Of a stretch of DNA of 37,020 bases, positions 8,844-18,282 are shown piece after piece. Under the pieces are notes generated by a model, which searched no databases, had not been told where the DNA came from, and worked only from the letters and a program-made list of their open reading frames with translations. Source of the DNA: Christensenellaceae bacterium (GTDB lineage: Bacteria > Bacillota > Clostridia > Christensenellales > DTU072); assembly GCA_031259085.1 (NCBI GenBank), contig JAIRMA010000008.1:1-37020 (forward strand). Direction: 5' to 3'. The position numbers were made by a program, and so were the translations under genes. Each line of letters starts with the position of its first letter. Within the stretch, counting starts at the first letter, position 1.

Positions 8844-11105
8844 CTAAGATTTATTTTGTTTACTTGAGTTTTCAGATTTGTCAGATTTAGAAAATATAAG
8901 CTTTAAAATGCTCTGAGTCTTATATCCAAAATTTCTTAGTGCTATTACTACATTCTTGGTGATTGTGCTCACATATTCAAAATAAGGAACTTTCAATACA
9001 AAGAATGATTTTGCCTTTTTTGCCGCGATAGCATCGTATGCTACCACTATAAAAAGAATTACGAAAACTGCAAAGAATGAACCCATTAAGTATATTAATG
9101 GCGTATCATAGGTAATTTGTGTTACTCCGTTTGTTGAATATCCAGCAATTAAATATAGATAAGCACTATTAATAAATAACAATGAACAAAGCAATCCAAA
9201 TATTGCATAAAGGCGCTTATCCTTTATCATAATGGTATACACTAGCATTAGAGGTATTGCAAGTAATAAATCATTAGGCATCGAGTTATTACAGAAATAC
9301 CAATACAACACTCCAAATCCTGATGTTAACATGATAAGAGAGAGCCTGTTTTTTGTCTTGAAGTAAGCAGAACCTAACACAATCAAAATAAATCCGATAA
9401 AGAAGATAGTAACAAACGTAGATTCAGTTGAAACAGGTTTAAAATTATTACCAATCAAACCTTGGAAGTTGAACGCATTGTTTGAATAGACATTTGCCCC
9501 CTTTGCTATTGCTAGGAATGCAGTAAAAGCCTCGAGTGCTAATCCAGTTTTAATTGTATCTAAATAAATCGGGAGTGTTATCAAATAATATACGATAAAT
9601 GAAGCAACGGTCGCAACTATTGGTGCTATCCACTGTTTATTTTTGTTCTTTATTGAAGCATAAATTACAAATACTGTGTACATTAACACGAACGGCACTG
9701 CAATAAGTGCTGTAGGTGACACTGTACATGCTAGGAAACAGAATATAGCACTACCGATATAATTCTTATTAATTATATAATAGAACGTTGCAAATACTAA
9801 GAAAGCAGTTATTGATTCTAGAGATCCTACAGACGAGGATATAAAGAATACCACTGGAATTAGTCCGTATAAAGTAGCTACTATTGAAGCAGACACCTTG
9901 TTTTGATGTTTTTTTATCATTTTATAAATAAGTATGACAATGCCAACATCAGCTAATGCAGCAAACAGCTTAATCGTAGTAGCAATTGCAATTACGTGCC
10001 TACTATCATTCATTCCAGGGATTAGTGAGACGCCTTTCCCAATTAGCCCTGCTAGCGATATAATATATGTAGCCCCAGGTAAAAGTTGAGCTTCAGAGTT
10101 ATAACTCAAGAAATATAGAGGACCGTGATCAGCTAAGAAGTTACCATATGCAGAATACTTGGCTAGATCAAAGCCTAGATAAACAGTTTTAATGGTATCC
10201 GAACCACTTTTTATTGCAAATATTAGTATTATTAGAAGCCTAACAATCAAAGTCACGCTTATTGCTAATATAAGACCTGCAGATTTACTTTCATTAAGTT
10301 TAGTAATGATTTTATTGGATGTCCCAAGCGCCTCGTGTCCTAACGTCCTCGATTTCATCATATAGAATGCGTATGCAATAATTAATGTGCCAATCGCTCC
10401 TAAGATTACATAGACTATATTTAATTGTGATGAATAGCCGAATACTGTTGAATACAATATATAAAGCCCGACTGTTTCTGCATTTTCATTAGCCTCACTA
10501 GCCCTTACTCTAGTTAAGACTATGTCTTTTAGAACAACGCTTGACACACTTACTGGATTATCAACTGTTCCAACATTGATTGCAAGAGTAGCCTCGCGTA
10601 CATTCTCAGTTTTAAAATAGAAAGTACCAGTGGCGCCCGAAGTCTTAGCACTACTCTCAATAGTTGGTTTTTCGTCGTTTACGTTAAAATCTGGATTTTC
10701 GCTAAATCCTACAAATAAGCCTAAATAATTACTAGACTCATCATAATTTGACATTGATGATGTTGTGTATTCATACTCAATCTTATAATATGAATATTGT
10801 TTTAAATAGAGTTTTTGTGTTACTGTAGCATATCCTGTAGATGTAGTATCAATCTTTAAATGACTAGGGGCATCGCCATTATCAACAACGCTGAAAACAC
10901 TTGAAGTAGATCCGTTTGTTGTTAAAGTCCATTTCGTTTGCAAATCAGCATAAGCAGTAGAATCATCGGAATCACTGAAATCGAATGCTCCATTTGTACC
11001 ACCTGATATTATATTAGTATCGTATGCCGATACGGCATTGGTTTGACAGCCAGTCAATAACGATAATGTTAAGACAATAAGCGTAATTATCGTAATTTTT
11101 TTCAT
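8844..11105 (-). CDS. Polytopic membrane protein with N-terminal lipobox/signal peptide, extracytoplasmic beta-rich domain and GT-C-like glycosyltransferase membrane core
   Basis: N-terminus MKKITIITLIVLTLSLLTGCQTN is a lipoprotein signal; about 200 polar residues follow, then many hydrophobic segments with FDLAKYSAYGNFLADHGPLYFLSYNSEAQLLPGATYII, resembling the acidic first loop of GT-C transferases. Confidence 0.6.
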   Translation of the reverse strand: MKKITIITLIVLTLSLLTGCQTNAVSAYDTNIISGGTNGAFDFSDSDDSTAYADLQTKWTLTTNGSTSSVFSVVDNGDAPSHLKIDTTSTGYATVTQKLYLKQYSYYKIEYEYTTSSMSNYDESSNYLGLFVGFSENPDFNVNDEKPTIESSAKTSGATGTFYFKTENVREATLAINVGTVDNPVSVSSVVLKDIVLTRVRASEANENAETVGLYILYSTVFGYSSQLNIVYVILGAIGTLIIAYAFYMMKSRTLGHEALGTSNKIITKLNESKSAGLILAISVTLIVRLLIILIFAIKSGSDTIKTVYLGFDLAKYSAYGNFLADHGPLYFLSYNSEAQLLPGATYIISLAGLIGKGVSLIPGMNDSRHVIAIATTIKLFAALADVGIVILIYKMIKKHQNKVSASIVATLYGLIPVVFFISSSVGSLESITAFLVFATFYYIINKNYIGSAIFCFLACTVSPTALIAVPFVLMYTVFVIYASIKNKNKQWIAPIVATVASFIVYYLITLPIYLDTIKTGLALEAFTAFLAIAKGANVYSNNAFNFQGLIGNNFKPVSTESTFVTIFFIGFILIVLGSAYFKTKNRLSLIMLTSGFGVLYWYFCNNSMPNDLLLAIPLMLVYTIMIKDKRLYAIFGLLCSLLFINSAYLYLIAGYSTNGVTQITYDTPLIYLMGSFFAVFVILFIVVAYDAIAAKKAKSFFVLKVPYFEYVSTITKNVVIALRNFGYKTQSILKLIFSKSDKSENSSKQNKS

Positions 11106-11172
11106 TTAATCGCTCCTAGAGAGTGTAGAATTGTTTAGTTTGAGTAGATAAGGTATTGGTTATAATATCAAA

Positions 11173-11201
11173 ACCTGTTAGCAATTAAAATTGCTACAGG
11201 T
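11173..11201 (-). terminator. Rho-independent terminator downstream of rplS
   Basis: Minus strand ACCTGtAGCAATT-tt-AATTGCTaACAGGT followed by a short T-run (TTTTG). Confidence 0.6.
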
Positions 11202-11221
11202 GATTGACATATAAAGATTAA

Positions 11222-11569
11222 CTATGATTGTTTGACAGCTTTAATTTTAGCGGCCTTACCTGTTCTACCTCTTAGGTAATAAAGTTTTGCTCTACGCACT
11301 CTGCCTTGACGGACTACTTCAATTCTGTCAATTTTAGGTGAGTGGAGAGGGAAAGTACGTTCAACTCCTATTCCAAATGAAATACGTCTAACAGTAAATG
11401 TTTCACGGATGCTACCGTTTTTACGAGCTATAACAACACCTTCAAATCCTTGAAGTCTTTCGCGAGCACCCTCAATAACTTTTACAAACACTTTAACGGT
11501 GTCGCCAATATTGAACTGTGGAATATTGGGTTTGAGCCCTTCCTTCTCAATAATATCTATAATATTCAT
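11222..11569 (-). CDS. rplS: 50S ribosomal protein L19
   Basis: [110 protein letters not shown]. Start revised from 11638 to the ATG at 11569, preceded by GGAGGT. Confidence 0.97.
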   Translation of the reverse strand: MNIIDIIEKEGLKPNIPQFNIGDTVKVFVKVIEGARERLQGFEGVVIARKNGSIRETFTVRRISFGIGVERTFPLHSPKIDRIEVVRQGRVRRAKLYYLRGRTGKAAKIKAVKQS

Positions 11570-11813
11570 GCGTCTACCTCCGATAGACATTGACATACGT
11601 ACAGAGCTTAATATTGGTTCAAAACGAACTCTCCGCATAGGTCTGCCAAAAATAGCTTATTAATATTATCAAATCAAAGCAATATTTTCAAGTAAATTAT
11701 AGCGCAAAAATGACGATTATTGAATATTGTTATAAATTTTATCTAATGTTTAAAAAAATATCACAATTATAACTATTATTACAAGCATTTAATATCTCTA
11801 GGTTAAGGTATAT

Positions 11814-13052
11814 TTAGATTTGTCCCATAGCACGTGCTATTATTTTGTGTCCCTCATATGTCACATCAATAGTTGTCAGATAATCTGGATCAACTGGCTT
11901 TCCAGCTATTAATTTTGTAAACGCACGGCATATTCCGAAATCACCACCTAAGTGTCCTGATCCAATTGCATGAATTTTGACTTTATTGCCTCTTTTGAAT
12001 AGCTTATTAGATTTATCTCCAAATATATTGACAGTTAAATGGTTTTCCGAATCGTTTCCTAGTATTTCACCTTTAGTACCCATTACATGAATTCTTCTAT
12101 GACAATCTTTTGAATAAGCTGTGACTGTCAATGTAGCAGTTACATTGTTTTCAAATTCAATTGCAACTGATCTGTGATCATCCGCGTCATTATCACATTT
12201 AAAGACACACCGTCCGTATGGGTTATCTGATTTCTTTAGAGAATCGTAACGCTCCTGTTGAGTAGGATTATTGAGCCCTGTTGCATGATATAACCCCCAG
12301 GACAGAGGTGATTTTTTGTCAAAATAGAGATTTTTAACACTGAAAGCACAACTATCCAAATGAGGGCATCCATCTAGACAACGATCAGTTGAATTCAATG
12401 GTGCATTTTCAGGTTTAAAGAATGACAAAGCCCCATAGCTTTTAGCATCTTTTAGTTTTGACCCAGCAAACCAATATAACAAGTCGAAATCATGACAGGT
12501 TTTAGCATATAACAATGGATGAGTCTCAACAGATGTGCGCCAATTCCCACGCACATAACTATGTGCAAAGTGCCAGTATCCTATGTTCTCTTCATGATTG
12601 ATTGCAATTAGATCACCGATCTTTTTAGATTTTATGAGTTCGTGGATTGTTTTATAAAAAGCAGAATACCTTAACACATGACACACTAAAATATCAACGC
12701 CTTTTAATATTGCTATGTCTCTGATTTCCTTAGTTTCATCAATATTGTCTGAGACTGGTTTTTCCAATAGTATCTTTTTGTAACCAACCTCCATAGCCCT
12801 CATACAGTGCCTATAATGCAATCTGTCTTGAGACGTTATTATTAATCCGTCAGCTATCAGACCAGCATTAAAAAACGCATCTTCAGAAATGAATTGGTTT
12901 TCAGTCGGCACTTTGAATAATTTGCTGGCCTCATCTAATTTTTTCTGCTGGATGTCGCACACTGCTGAAATTTTAACTCCAGGCATATTAGATAATATTC
13001 TGCCATATACCACTACACCACGTGATCCAGCACCTATAATTGCAATATTCAT
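11814..13052 (-). CDS. Gfo/Idh/MocA family oxidoreductase
   Basis: Rossmann start MNIAIIGAGSRGVVVYGRIL, ILLEKPVSDN, catalytic-region H/D residues (HPLLYAKTCHDFDLLYWFAG); cysteine motif RCLDGCPHLDSCAF ... YGRCVFKCDND. Confidence 0.92.
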   Translation of the reverse strand: MNIAIIGAGSRGVVVYGRILSNMPGVKISAVCDIQQKKLDEASKLFKVPTENQFISEDAFFNAGLIADGLIITSQDRLHYRHCMRAMEVGYKKILLEKPVSDNIDETKEIRDIAILKGVDILVCHVLRYSAFYKTIHELIKSKKIGDLIAINHEENIGYWHFAHSYVRGNWRTSVETHPLLYAKTCHDFDLLYWFAGSKLKDAKSYGALSFFKPENAPLNSTDRCLDGCPHLDSCAFSVKNLYFDKKSPLSWGLYHATGLNNPTQQERYDSLKKSDNPYGRCVFKCDNDADDHRSVAIEFENNVTATLTVTAYSKDCHRRIHVMGTKGEILGNDSENHLTVNIFGDKSNKLFKRGNKVKIHAIGSGHLGGDFGICRAFTKLIAGKPVDPDYLTTIDVTYEGHKIIARAMGQI

Positions 13053-13063
13053 ATAAATTTCCT

Positions 13064-13171
13064 CTAGCCAATGAATGCTTTAGCTAAGACCTTTCTAAGA
13101 ATAGGATGTTTAACCATGGTTACAGCCGCCGCTGTGCCAATTACTAACCCTATCATAAAGCCCTTTTTCAT
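13064..13171 (-). CDS. 35-aa single-TM microprotein
   Basis: Translation MKKGFMIGLVIGTAAAVTMVKHPILRKVLAKAFIG*, preceded by GGGAGGT; 11 bp upstream of the Gfo/Idh gene on the same strand. Not in the ORF track because of its length. Confidence 0.65.
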   Translation of the reverse strand: MKKGFMIGLVIGTAAAVTMVKHPILRKVLAKAFIG

Positions 13172-13235
13172 AAAATACCTCCCAAAACTAAATAGTATCT
13201 TTAGTATGTAAGATATTCAAATATTTATTAGTAAA

Positions 13236-13976
13236 CTATGTTCTGTTAATAAACAGATCTGGTATAATATCCTCAAATATTATATTTTTTGCACCAACAT
13301 CTAAAGCCCGTTTCATTTTCTCAGTTGAATTAACAGTCCACACAAGGAGATCTAGGTTAAAATCTTTTAGAACTTTCACCACCTGTTCATTAGGCAAACA
13401 ATTAATATCAAAAGCCAAAAAGTTTGGTACAATTTTACGCAAGGCTTTATCACGATCAACAAGTTTTGTTATTAACTTCAAGTACCATACTTGTGGCACA
13501 CTAGATAAAATCCCGCGTGTCACTTCTGGAGCGTTGTCTTTAAACCATCCCACAGACAAAGGCACAAAAGATTCTATGACAACCCAAGGCTTACCTTTTA
13601 TCATTTTATATACTTTTTCTTCAAGTCTGCAGTTTTTCATCCATGGTGGATGCTTTAGTTCGCAAACTATATGAGATTTTCCATTAACTAGATCCAAAAC
13701 ATCAGAAAACAATGGTAGAGATTCACCATTGGGAAGTCTATATTTATCTTGTTTTAGATCATCAGTAGTCAAATATCTCACTTTCTTATTGGCACCCGTC
13801 ATGCGTTTCATGTTGAGGTCATGGGAAATAGCAACATTTCCATCCTTAAGTATTCTAACATCAAGTTCAATATTGTAACCATGTTCCACTGCATTTTGAA
13901 AAGCAGCCATAGAATTTTCTGGAATACCATTACCATGCAAGCCGCGATGTGCTATCGGAATATCGTATAGAGCCAT
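13236..13976 (-). CDS. glycerophosphodiester phosphodiesterase family protein
   Basis: IAHRGLHGNGIPENSMAAFQNAVEHGYNIELDVRILKDGNVAISHD is the canonical GDPD HRG...PENT...E-D motif. Confidence 0.94.
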   Translation of the reverse strand: MALYDIPIAHRGLHGNGIPENSMAAFQNAVEHGYNIELDVRILKDGNVAISHDLNMKRMTGANKKVRYLTTDDLKQDKYRLPNGESLPLFSDVLDLVNGKSHIVCELKHPPWMKNCRLEEKVYKMIKGKPWVVIESFVPLSVGWFKDNAPEVTRGILSSVPQVWYLKLITKLVDRDKALRKIVPNFLAFDINCLPNEQVVKVLKDFNLDLLVWTVNSTEKMKRALDVGAKNIIFEDIIPDLFINRT

Positions 13977-14160
13977 AGTGATACCTCTCTTGAAGAAAGC
14001 AAGACACTAATCAATTTAAGATGGTGTCTTATTGATTATACTTTATTAAGTTGCAAATTGCAATATTTAATGCTAATTTAGTTTGTTAACTTTTATAATA
14101 TAAGATATAATTAAAGCACATAAGTTAATGATTAATTATTAGCTAGAAAAGGATAATTAA

Positions 14161-15963
14161 ATGGACGAACGTCAAAAATACATTCGCAACTTTTGTATTG
14201 TAGCACATATTGATCATGGTAAGAGTACATTAGCAGACAGAATAATAGAAAAAACGGGTGCCGTATCCAGTCGTGAATTGAAGGATCAAATGCTCGATTC
14301 GATGGACATTGAGAGAGAAAGGGGTATAACAATAAAACTGACGCCTGTGCGCATGTTTTATACGTATAAAGGGATAGAATATACTTTAAATCTAATTGAT
14401 ACACCTGGGCATGTTGATTTCACTTATGAGGTGAGTAGATCATTAGCAGCCTGCGAAGGCGCGCTTTTAGTAGTGGATGCCTCACAAGGCATACAGGCTC
14501 AGACATTAGCTAATGTTTATTTAGCACTAGATGCTGACCTTGAAATAATTCCTGTTATAAACAAGATTGATTTGTTAACTGCAAACCCAATTTCTGTAAA
14601 AAAAGAAATTGAAGATATAGTAGGCCTTGATACAACTGACGCTCCCCAAGTTAGTGCAAAGGAGGGCAAGAATATAGAGGATGTATTAATCAAAATAATT
14701 GAATTATTACCTCCTCCAAATGGAAATATCGATGCTCCATTAAAAGCATTAATATTTGACAGTGCTTATGATGCATATAAAGGCGCAATTTGTAATATTA
14801 GAGTTATAGACGGAGAATTAAAAGTCGGCACAAAAATCAAGATGATGTCTTCAGGTAAGACCTTTGACATCACTGAAGTAGGTGTTTTTTCACCTAAAAT
14901 GACAGTTGTTGAATGTCTGAGGGCTGGTGATGTTGGATATCTAGCTGCCGCAATCAAGAACGTAAAGGATACGTCAGTAGGTGACACAATTACTACGGTA
15001 TCTAACCCTGCAACCGAGCCACTCAAAGGATACAAGAAAGTTAATCCAATGGTATTTGCTGGTGTATATCCAGCAGATGGCTCAAGATATGAGGATTTAA
15101 GAGATGCATTAGAAAAACTTAATTTGAATGATGCTGCATTAGTTTTCGAAAAAGAAACATCTGGGGCATTGGGCTTTGGCTTTCGCTGTGGGTTTTTAGG
15201 ATTATTGCACATGGAAATTATTGAGGAGAGATTAGAGAGGGAATTCAATCTCGATCTTATAACAACTGCTCCGAGTGTTATATATAGAGTGACTAAAACA
15301 AACGGCGATATAGTACAAGTTGATAACCCATCTAAAATGCCACCAGTGACGGAAATTAACAAGATTGAGGAGCCCATAGTTAACGCTATTGTATACATGC
15401 CATCGGATTATGTTGGTGCTGTTATGGATCTTGCTTCGCATAAACGTGGTGTATTTGTAACCATGACATACATAGATAATAGTAGGGTTAAGATGGAATT
15501 CAAATTCCCACTAGCAGAAATCATATACGATTTTTTTGATACACTTAAATCAAGGACGAAGGGCTATGCGAGTCTTGACTACGAAATAACTGGGTATGAG
15601 ACTGGAGACTTAGTAAAACTAGACATATTATTAAATGGTGATGTGTGTGATGCTTTGTCAATTATAGTGCATAGAGAGAGTGCTTATAAGAGAGGACGCA
15701 CAATTGCTGAAAAACTAAGAGAAGTGATACCTAGGCAATTATTTGAAATACCAATTCAAGCCACCATTGGATCTAAAATTATTGCGCGTGAAACAGTTAA
15801 AGCCTTGAGAAAAGATGTTTTGGCTAAGTGTTATGGTGGCGATATAACAAGAAAACGCAAGCTTTTAGAAAAACAAAAGGAGGGGAAGAAAAGAATGAGG
15901 CAGATGGGAAGTGTAGCGATCCCCTCAGAAGCTTTTATGTCAATCTTAAAGCTCGACGATTAG
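14161..15963 (+). CDS. lepA: elongation factor 4 (LepA)
   Basis: [38 protein letters not shown]-terminal [41 protein letters not shown]. Confidence 0.98.
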   Translation: MDERQKYIRNFCIVAHIDHGKSTLADRIIEKTGAVSSRELKDQMLDSMDIERERGITIKLTPVRMFYTYKGIEYTLNLIDTPGHVDFTYEVSRSLAACEGALLVVDASQGIQAQTLANVYLALDADLEIIPVINKIDLLTANPISVKKEIEDIVGLDTTDAPQVSAKEGKNIEDVLIKIIELLPPPNGNIDAPLKALIFDSAYDAYKGAICNIRVIDGELKVGTKIKMMSSGKTFDITEVGVFSPKMTVVECLRAGDVGYLAAAIKNVKDTSVGDTITTVSNPATEPLKGYKKVNPMVFAGVYPADGSRYEDLRDALEKLNLNDAALVFEKETSGALGFGFRCGFLGLLHMEIIEERLEREFNLDLITTAPSVIYRVTKTNGDIVQVDNPSKMPPVTEINKIEEPIVNAIVYMPSDYVGAVMDLASHKRGVFVTMTYIDNSRVKMEFKFPLAEIIYDFFDTLKSRTKGYASLDYEITGYETGDLVKLDILLNGDVCDALSIIVHRESAYKRGRTIAEKLREVIPRQLFEIPIQATIGSKIIARETVKALRKDVLAKCYGGDITRKRKLLEKQKEGKKRMRQMGSVAIPSEAFMSILKLDD

Positions 15964-15971
15964 GTAATTAG

Positions 15972-17102
15972 ATGAGACCACCTCTAGGGCTTTACATTCA
16001 CATACCGTTTTGCAAGAGCAAATGTTCATATTGCGATTTTTATTCTGTGTCATATAGCGAATTAGCCTCTGATAATTACATAAAGGCTGTTATTTCGGAG
16101 TTTAATAGAGTTATAGAATATTTTGATGATATTACTTTTGACACCATTTACTTAGGTGGAGGGACACCTAGCTTATTAACAACAAACCAATTAATTAGGT
16201 TAGTTAATGCCTTAATTGAGTCAGGGCGTTTAGAAAAAAAATTAGAGTTTTCGATAGAGGTAAATCCTGAATCGTCAAATAATTTTAGATTGTATAGAGA
16301 TATTGGTATTAACCGTGTTAGTATTGGGGTACAAACTTTAAACCAAAACATTTTAAACAACCTAAACAGGCTTCATAATTCTAAACAAGCTGTTAGCGCA
16401 ATCCAAAATGCAAATGAGTTCTTTGAAAATATCAATGCGGATTTAATGATAGGATTACCATCTCAAACTAAAGCTGATGTCAGACACTCACTCTTGCGGA
16501 TTTTACCATATATAACACATTTATCTGTATATATGTTGAGGTTATCAGAAGGCACAAAAATGATGATGGATATTGACTCTGAAATACTAACCCCCTTAAG
16601 TGATGATGCAACTATTGATCAGTATGATTTAATATTTGATAAAGCAACTAAATTAAATTTTAATCGCTATGAAATTAGCAATTTTTCAAAGGGTGTAAAA
16701 TACGAGTGCAAACATAATATCAAGTATTGGAATTGTAGTGAAAGTATTGGTCTGGGCCCAGGCTCACATTCGTATATTAATAATGTTAGATATGATAATC
16801 CATCTGACATTAAAAATTATATTAAAAATAAGGCATGTAGTTTTCCAAGCACATTTGAGTGTTGTAAACCACAATCTGTATCAATATCATTGTTTGAAGC
16901 AATAATGCTAGGGCTCAGGATGCCAGTAGGGATAAACATTGAGGATATCAATAATAGATTTAAAATCAATTTTTTGGAAAAATATAAAAGCGTACTAAAA
17001 ACAATAGATGATTATGTGACGCTTAAAGATGGGCGATTGTTTATTCGTCCAGAATACCTAACAGTTCAAAACTCGATAGTCATTGAATTCTTAGACTATT
17101 GA
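15972..17102 (+). CDS. hemW: radical SAM coproporphyrinogen III oxidase-like protein HemW
   Basis: GLYIHIPFCKSKCSYCDFYS (CX3CX2C), LGGGTPSLL, IEVNPES, GVQTLN; 8 bp downstream of lepA, as is usual in Bacillota. Confidence 0.95.
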   Translation: MRPPLGLYIHIPFCKSKCSYCDFYSVSYSELASDNYIKAVISEFNRVIEYFDDITFDTIYLGGGTPSLLTTNQLIRLVNALIESGRLEKKLEFSIEVNPESSNNFRLYRDIGINRVSIGVQTLNQNILNNLNRLHNSKQAVSAIQNANEFFENINADLMIGLPSQTKADVRHSLLRILPYITHLSVYMLRLSEGTKMMMDIDSEILTPLSDDATIDQYDLIFDKATKLNFNRYEISNFSKGVKYECKHNIKYWNCSESIGLGPGSHSYINNVRYDNPSDIKNYIKNKACSFPSTFECCKPQSVSISLFEAIMLGLRMPVGINIEDINNRFKINFLEKYKSVLKTIDDYVTLKDGRLFIRPEYLTVQNSIVIEFLDY

Positions 17103-17325
17103 TCACATTTGCTGGCACAAATAAGAAGACGGAGTTAGTTTCTTTACATGGGTATCATTCAATTATAATAATTCATATTATCAATTCTCTAATACGCGTA
17201 TCTTAACTTAGCTCAAACACCTATTATTTCAAATTGTAAATGACATTAACTAACTAGTTCTAGGCGTTTGTTTGATAAATCAAATAAATTAAATGATTAT
17301 TTTCAAAAGCGCCAAAAAAACTAAG

Positions 17326-17506
17326 TTATCCACATTAGAAGGGTGAGTTATCCACATTTAATACGAGTTATCCACATTTTTTGCTCTCGAAACGTACTGA
17401 TACATAATATTTTTCTTTGACAATCTGTCAATTTCAACAAAATATTTATTAAAAATAGCAATTTCATCAGAGCGATTTTTAATAATACCAGGGCAGATGT
17501 GGATAA
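17326..17506. promoter_or_regulatory. DnaA-box cluster: three direct TTATCCACA (17326-17334, 17348-17356, 17368-17376) and one inverted TGTGGATAA (17498-17506)
   Basis: Four exact matches to the 9-bp DnaA-box consensus in an AT-rich non-coding region; direct copies are spaced 22 and 20 bp (about two helical turns) and share the context GTTATCCACATT. Confidence 0.8.
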
Positions 17507-17667
17507 GTATGCAACTAAATGTCTCTTAAGAGAGCAGTATAATTATTGCTGATTAACTATAATTTCACGATTTATATTCCTTTAGAGATAATGCTCATCA
17601 ATTTCAAATAAATCTCAGTAAAAGTCTATTTTTATCATAAGTCTTTAAGTTAGAGGATTTTATATTA

Positions 17668-17895
17668 TTATGGGTGTAGGAAATATCTACTATAGGATTG
17701 TAAATCTGTAAGTGGCTTTCTATTTATTTGATCTAAATAATCATCATCCCCCATTACTTTTTTTACAATGCTAAGTACATCATTAAATGAATATTTAGCT
17801 TCTGACTCATAATAAATACCATCTATGGTTATGGGTATGCTGGCTTTTTTGCATTTTGGTTGAGTTTTTTTAATAATCATTCTATAAAATGACAT
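17668..17895 (-). CDS. small hypothetical protein
   Basis: 75-codon ORF (MSFYRMIIKKTQPKCKKASIPITIDGIYYESEAKYSFNDVLSIVKKVMGDDDYLDQINRKPL...) with protein-like composition; weak Shine-Dalgarno and alternative ATG at 17880. Confidence 0.4.
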   Translation of the reverse strand: MSFYRMIIKKTQPKCKKASIPITIDGIYYESEAKYSFNDVLSIVKKVMGDDDYLDQINRKPLTDLQSYSRYFLHP

Positions 17896-17997
17896 TCCTT
17901 TTGATAAAATATATAAGCAAATAATTTATGGACGCACAAGGTAAAATTCTGTGGTGCGTTTTTACACTTCCGACATAAAACGGGTACTAAAAAATTG

Positions 17998-18025
17998 TTG
18001 TCCATTCATTCTTTTGTGTTATAAT
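17998..18025 (+). promoter_or_regulatory. Sigma-70/A-type promoter upstream of the XRE pseudogene / AlbA_2 gene
   Basis: TTGTCC (17998-18003), 16-bp spacer, TATAAT (18020-18025); followed by palindrome CGATATATCG at 18028-18037. Confidence 0.55.
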
Positions 18026-18080
18026 GACGATATATCGACGGCAAAGTGAGAATATAGAAATTGTTGCTATGCATGAATCT

Positions 18081-18281
18081 ATGAATTTTGCAGACAAGCT
18101 GAGGTTTGTACGCGAAAAACTCTTAATGAGCTAAGAAATGCTCGCGCACGAGTAAGGCATTAATTTTGGACCATGCAATTGCTTAGAAAACAGAAAGGCG
18201 GAGCCGAGCTTGCCTACACGGCGGAGTTTTATGGAGTTTTGTGATAAGCGGGGGATTAAGTTTCCCGACGAGGTGAAATGA
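18081..18281 (+). pseudogene. Degenerate XRE-family helix-turn-helix regulator with two in-frame TAA codons
   Basis: In-frame reading: MNFADKLRFVREKLLMS*EMLAHE*GINFGPCNCLENRKAEPSLPTRRSFMEFCDKRGIKFPDEVK*, matching the small Cro/C1-type HTH pattern (LR..R..L..sQe.LA..LgI....vnrlENrkaePs). Stops at 18132-18134 and 18153-18155. Confidence 0.75.
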
Positions 18282-18282
18282 T

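Noticed and set aside
14766-15398. 210-aa minus-strand ORF
   Set aside because: Antisense shadow within lepA.
17932-17959. ACGCAC/GTGCGT hairpin followed by TTTTT, possible terminator
   Set aside because: Only a 6-bp stem with a 16-nt loop; too weak to call, though it lies between the DnaA-box region and the accessory promoter.
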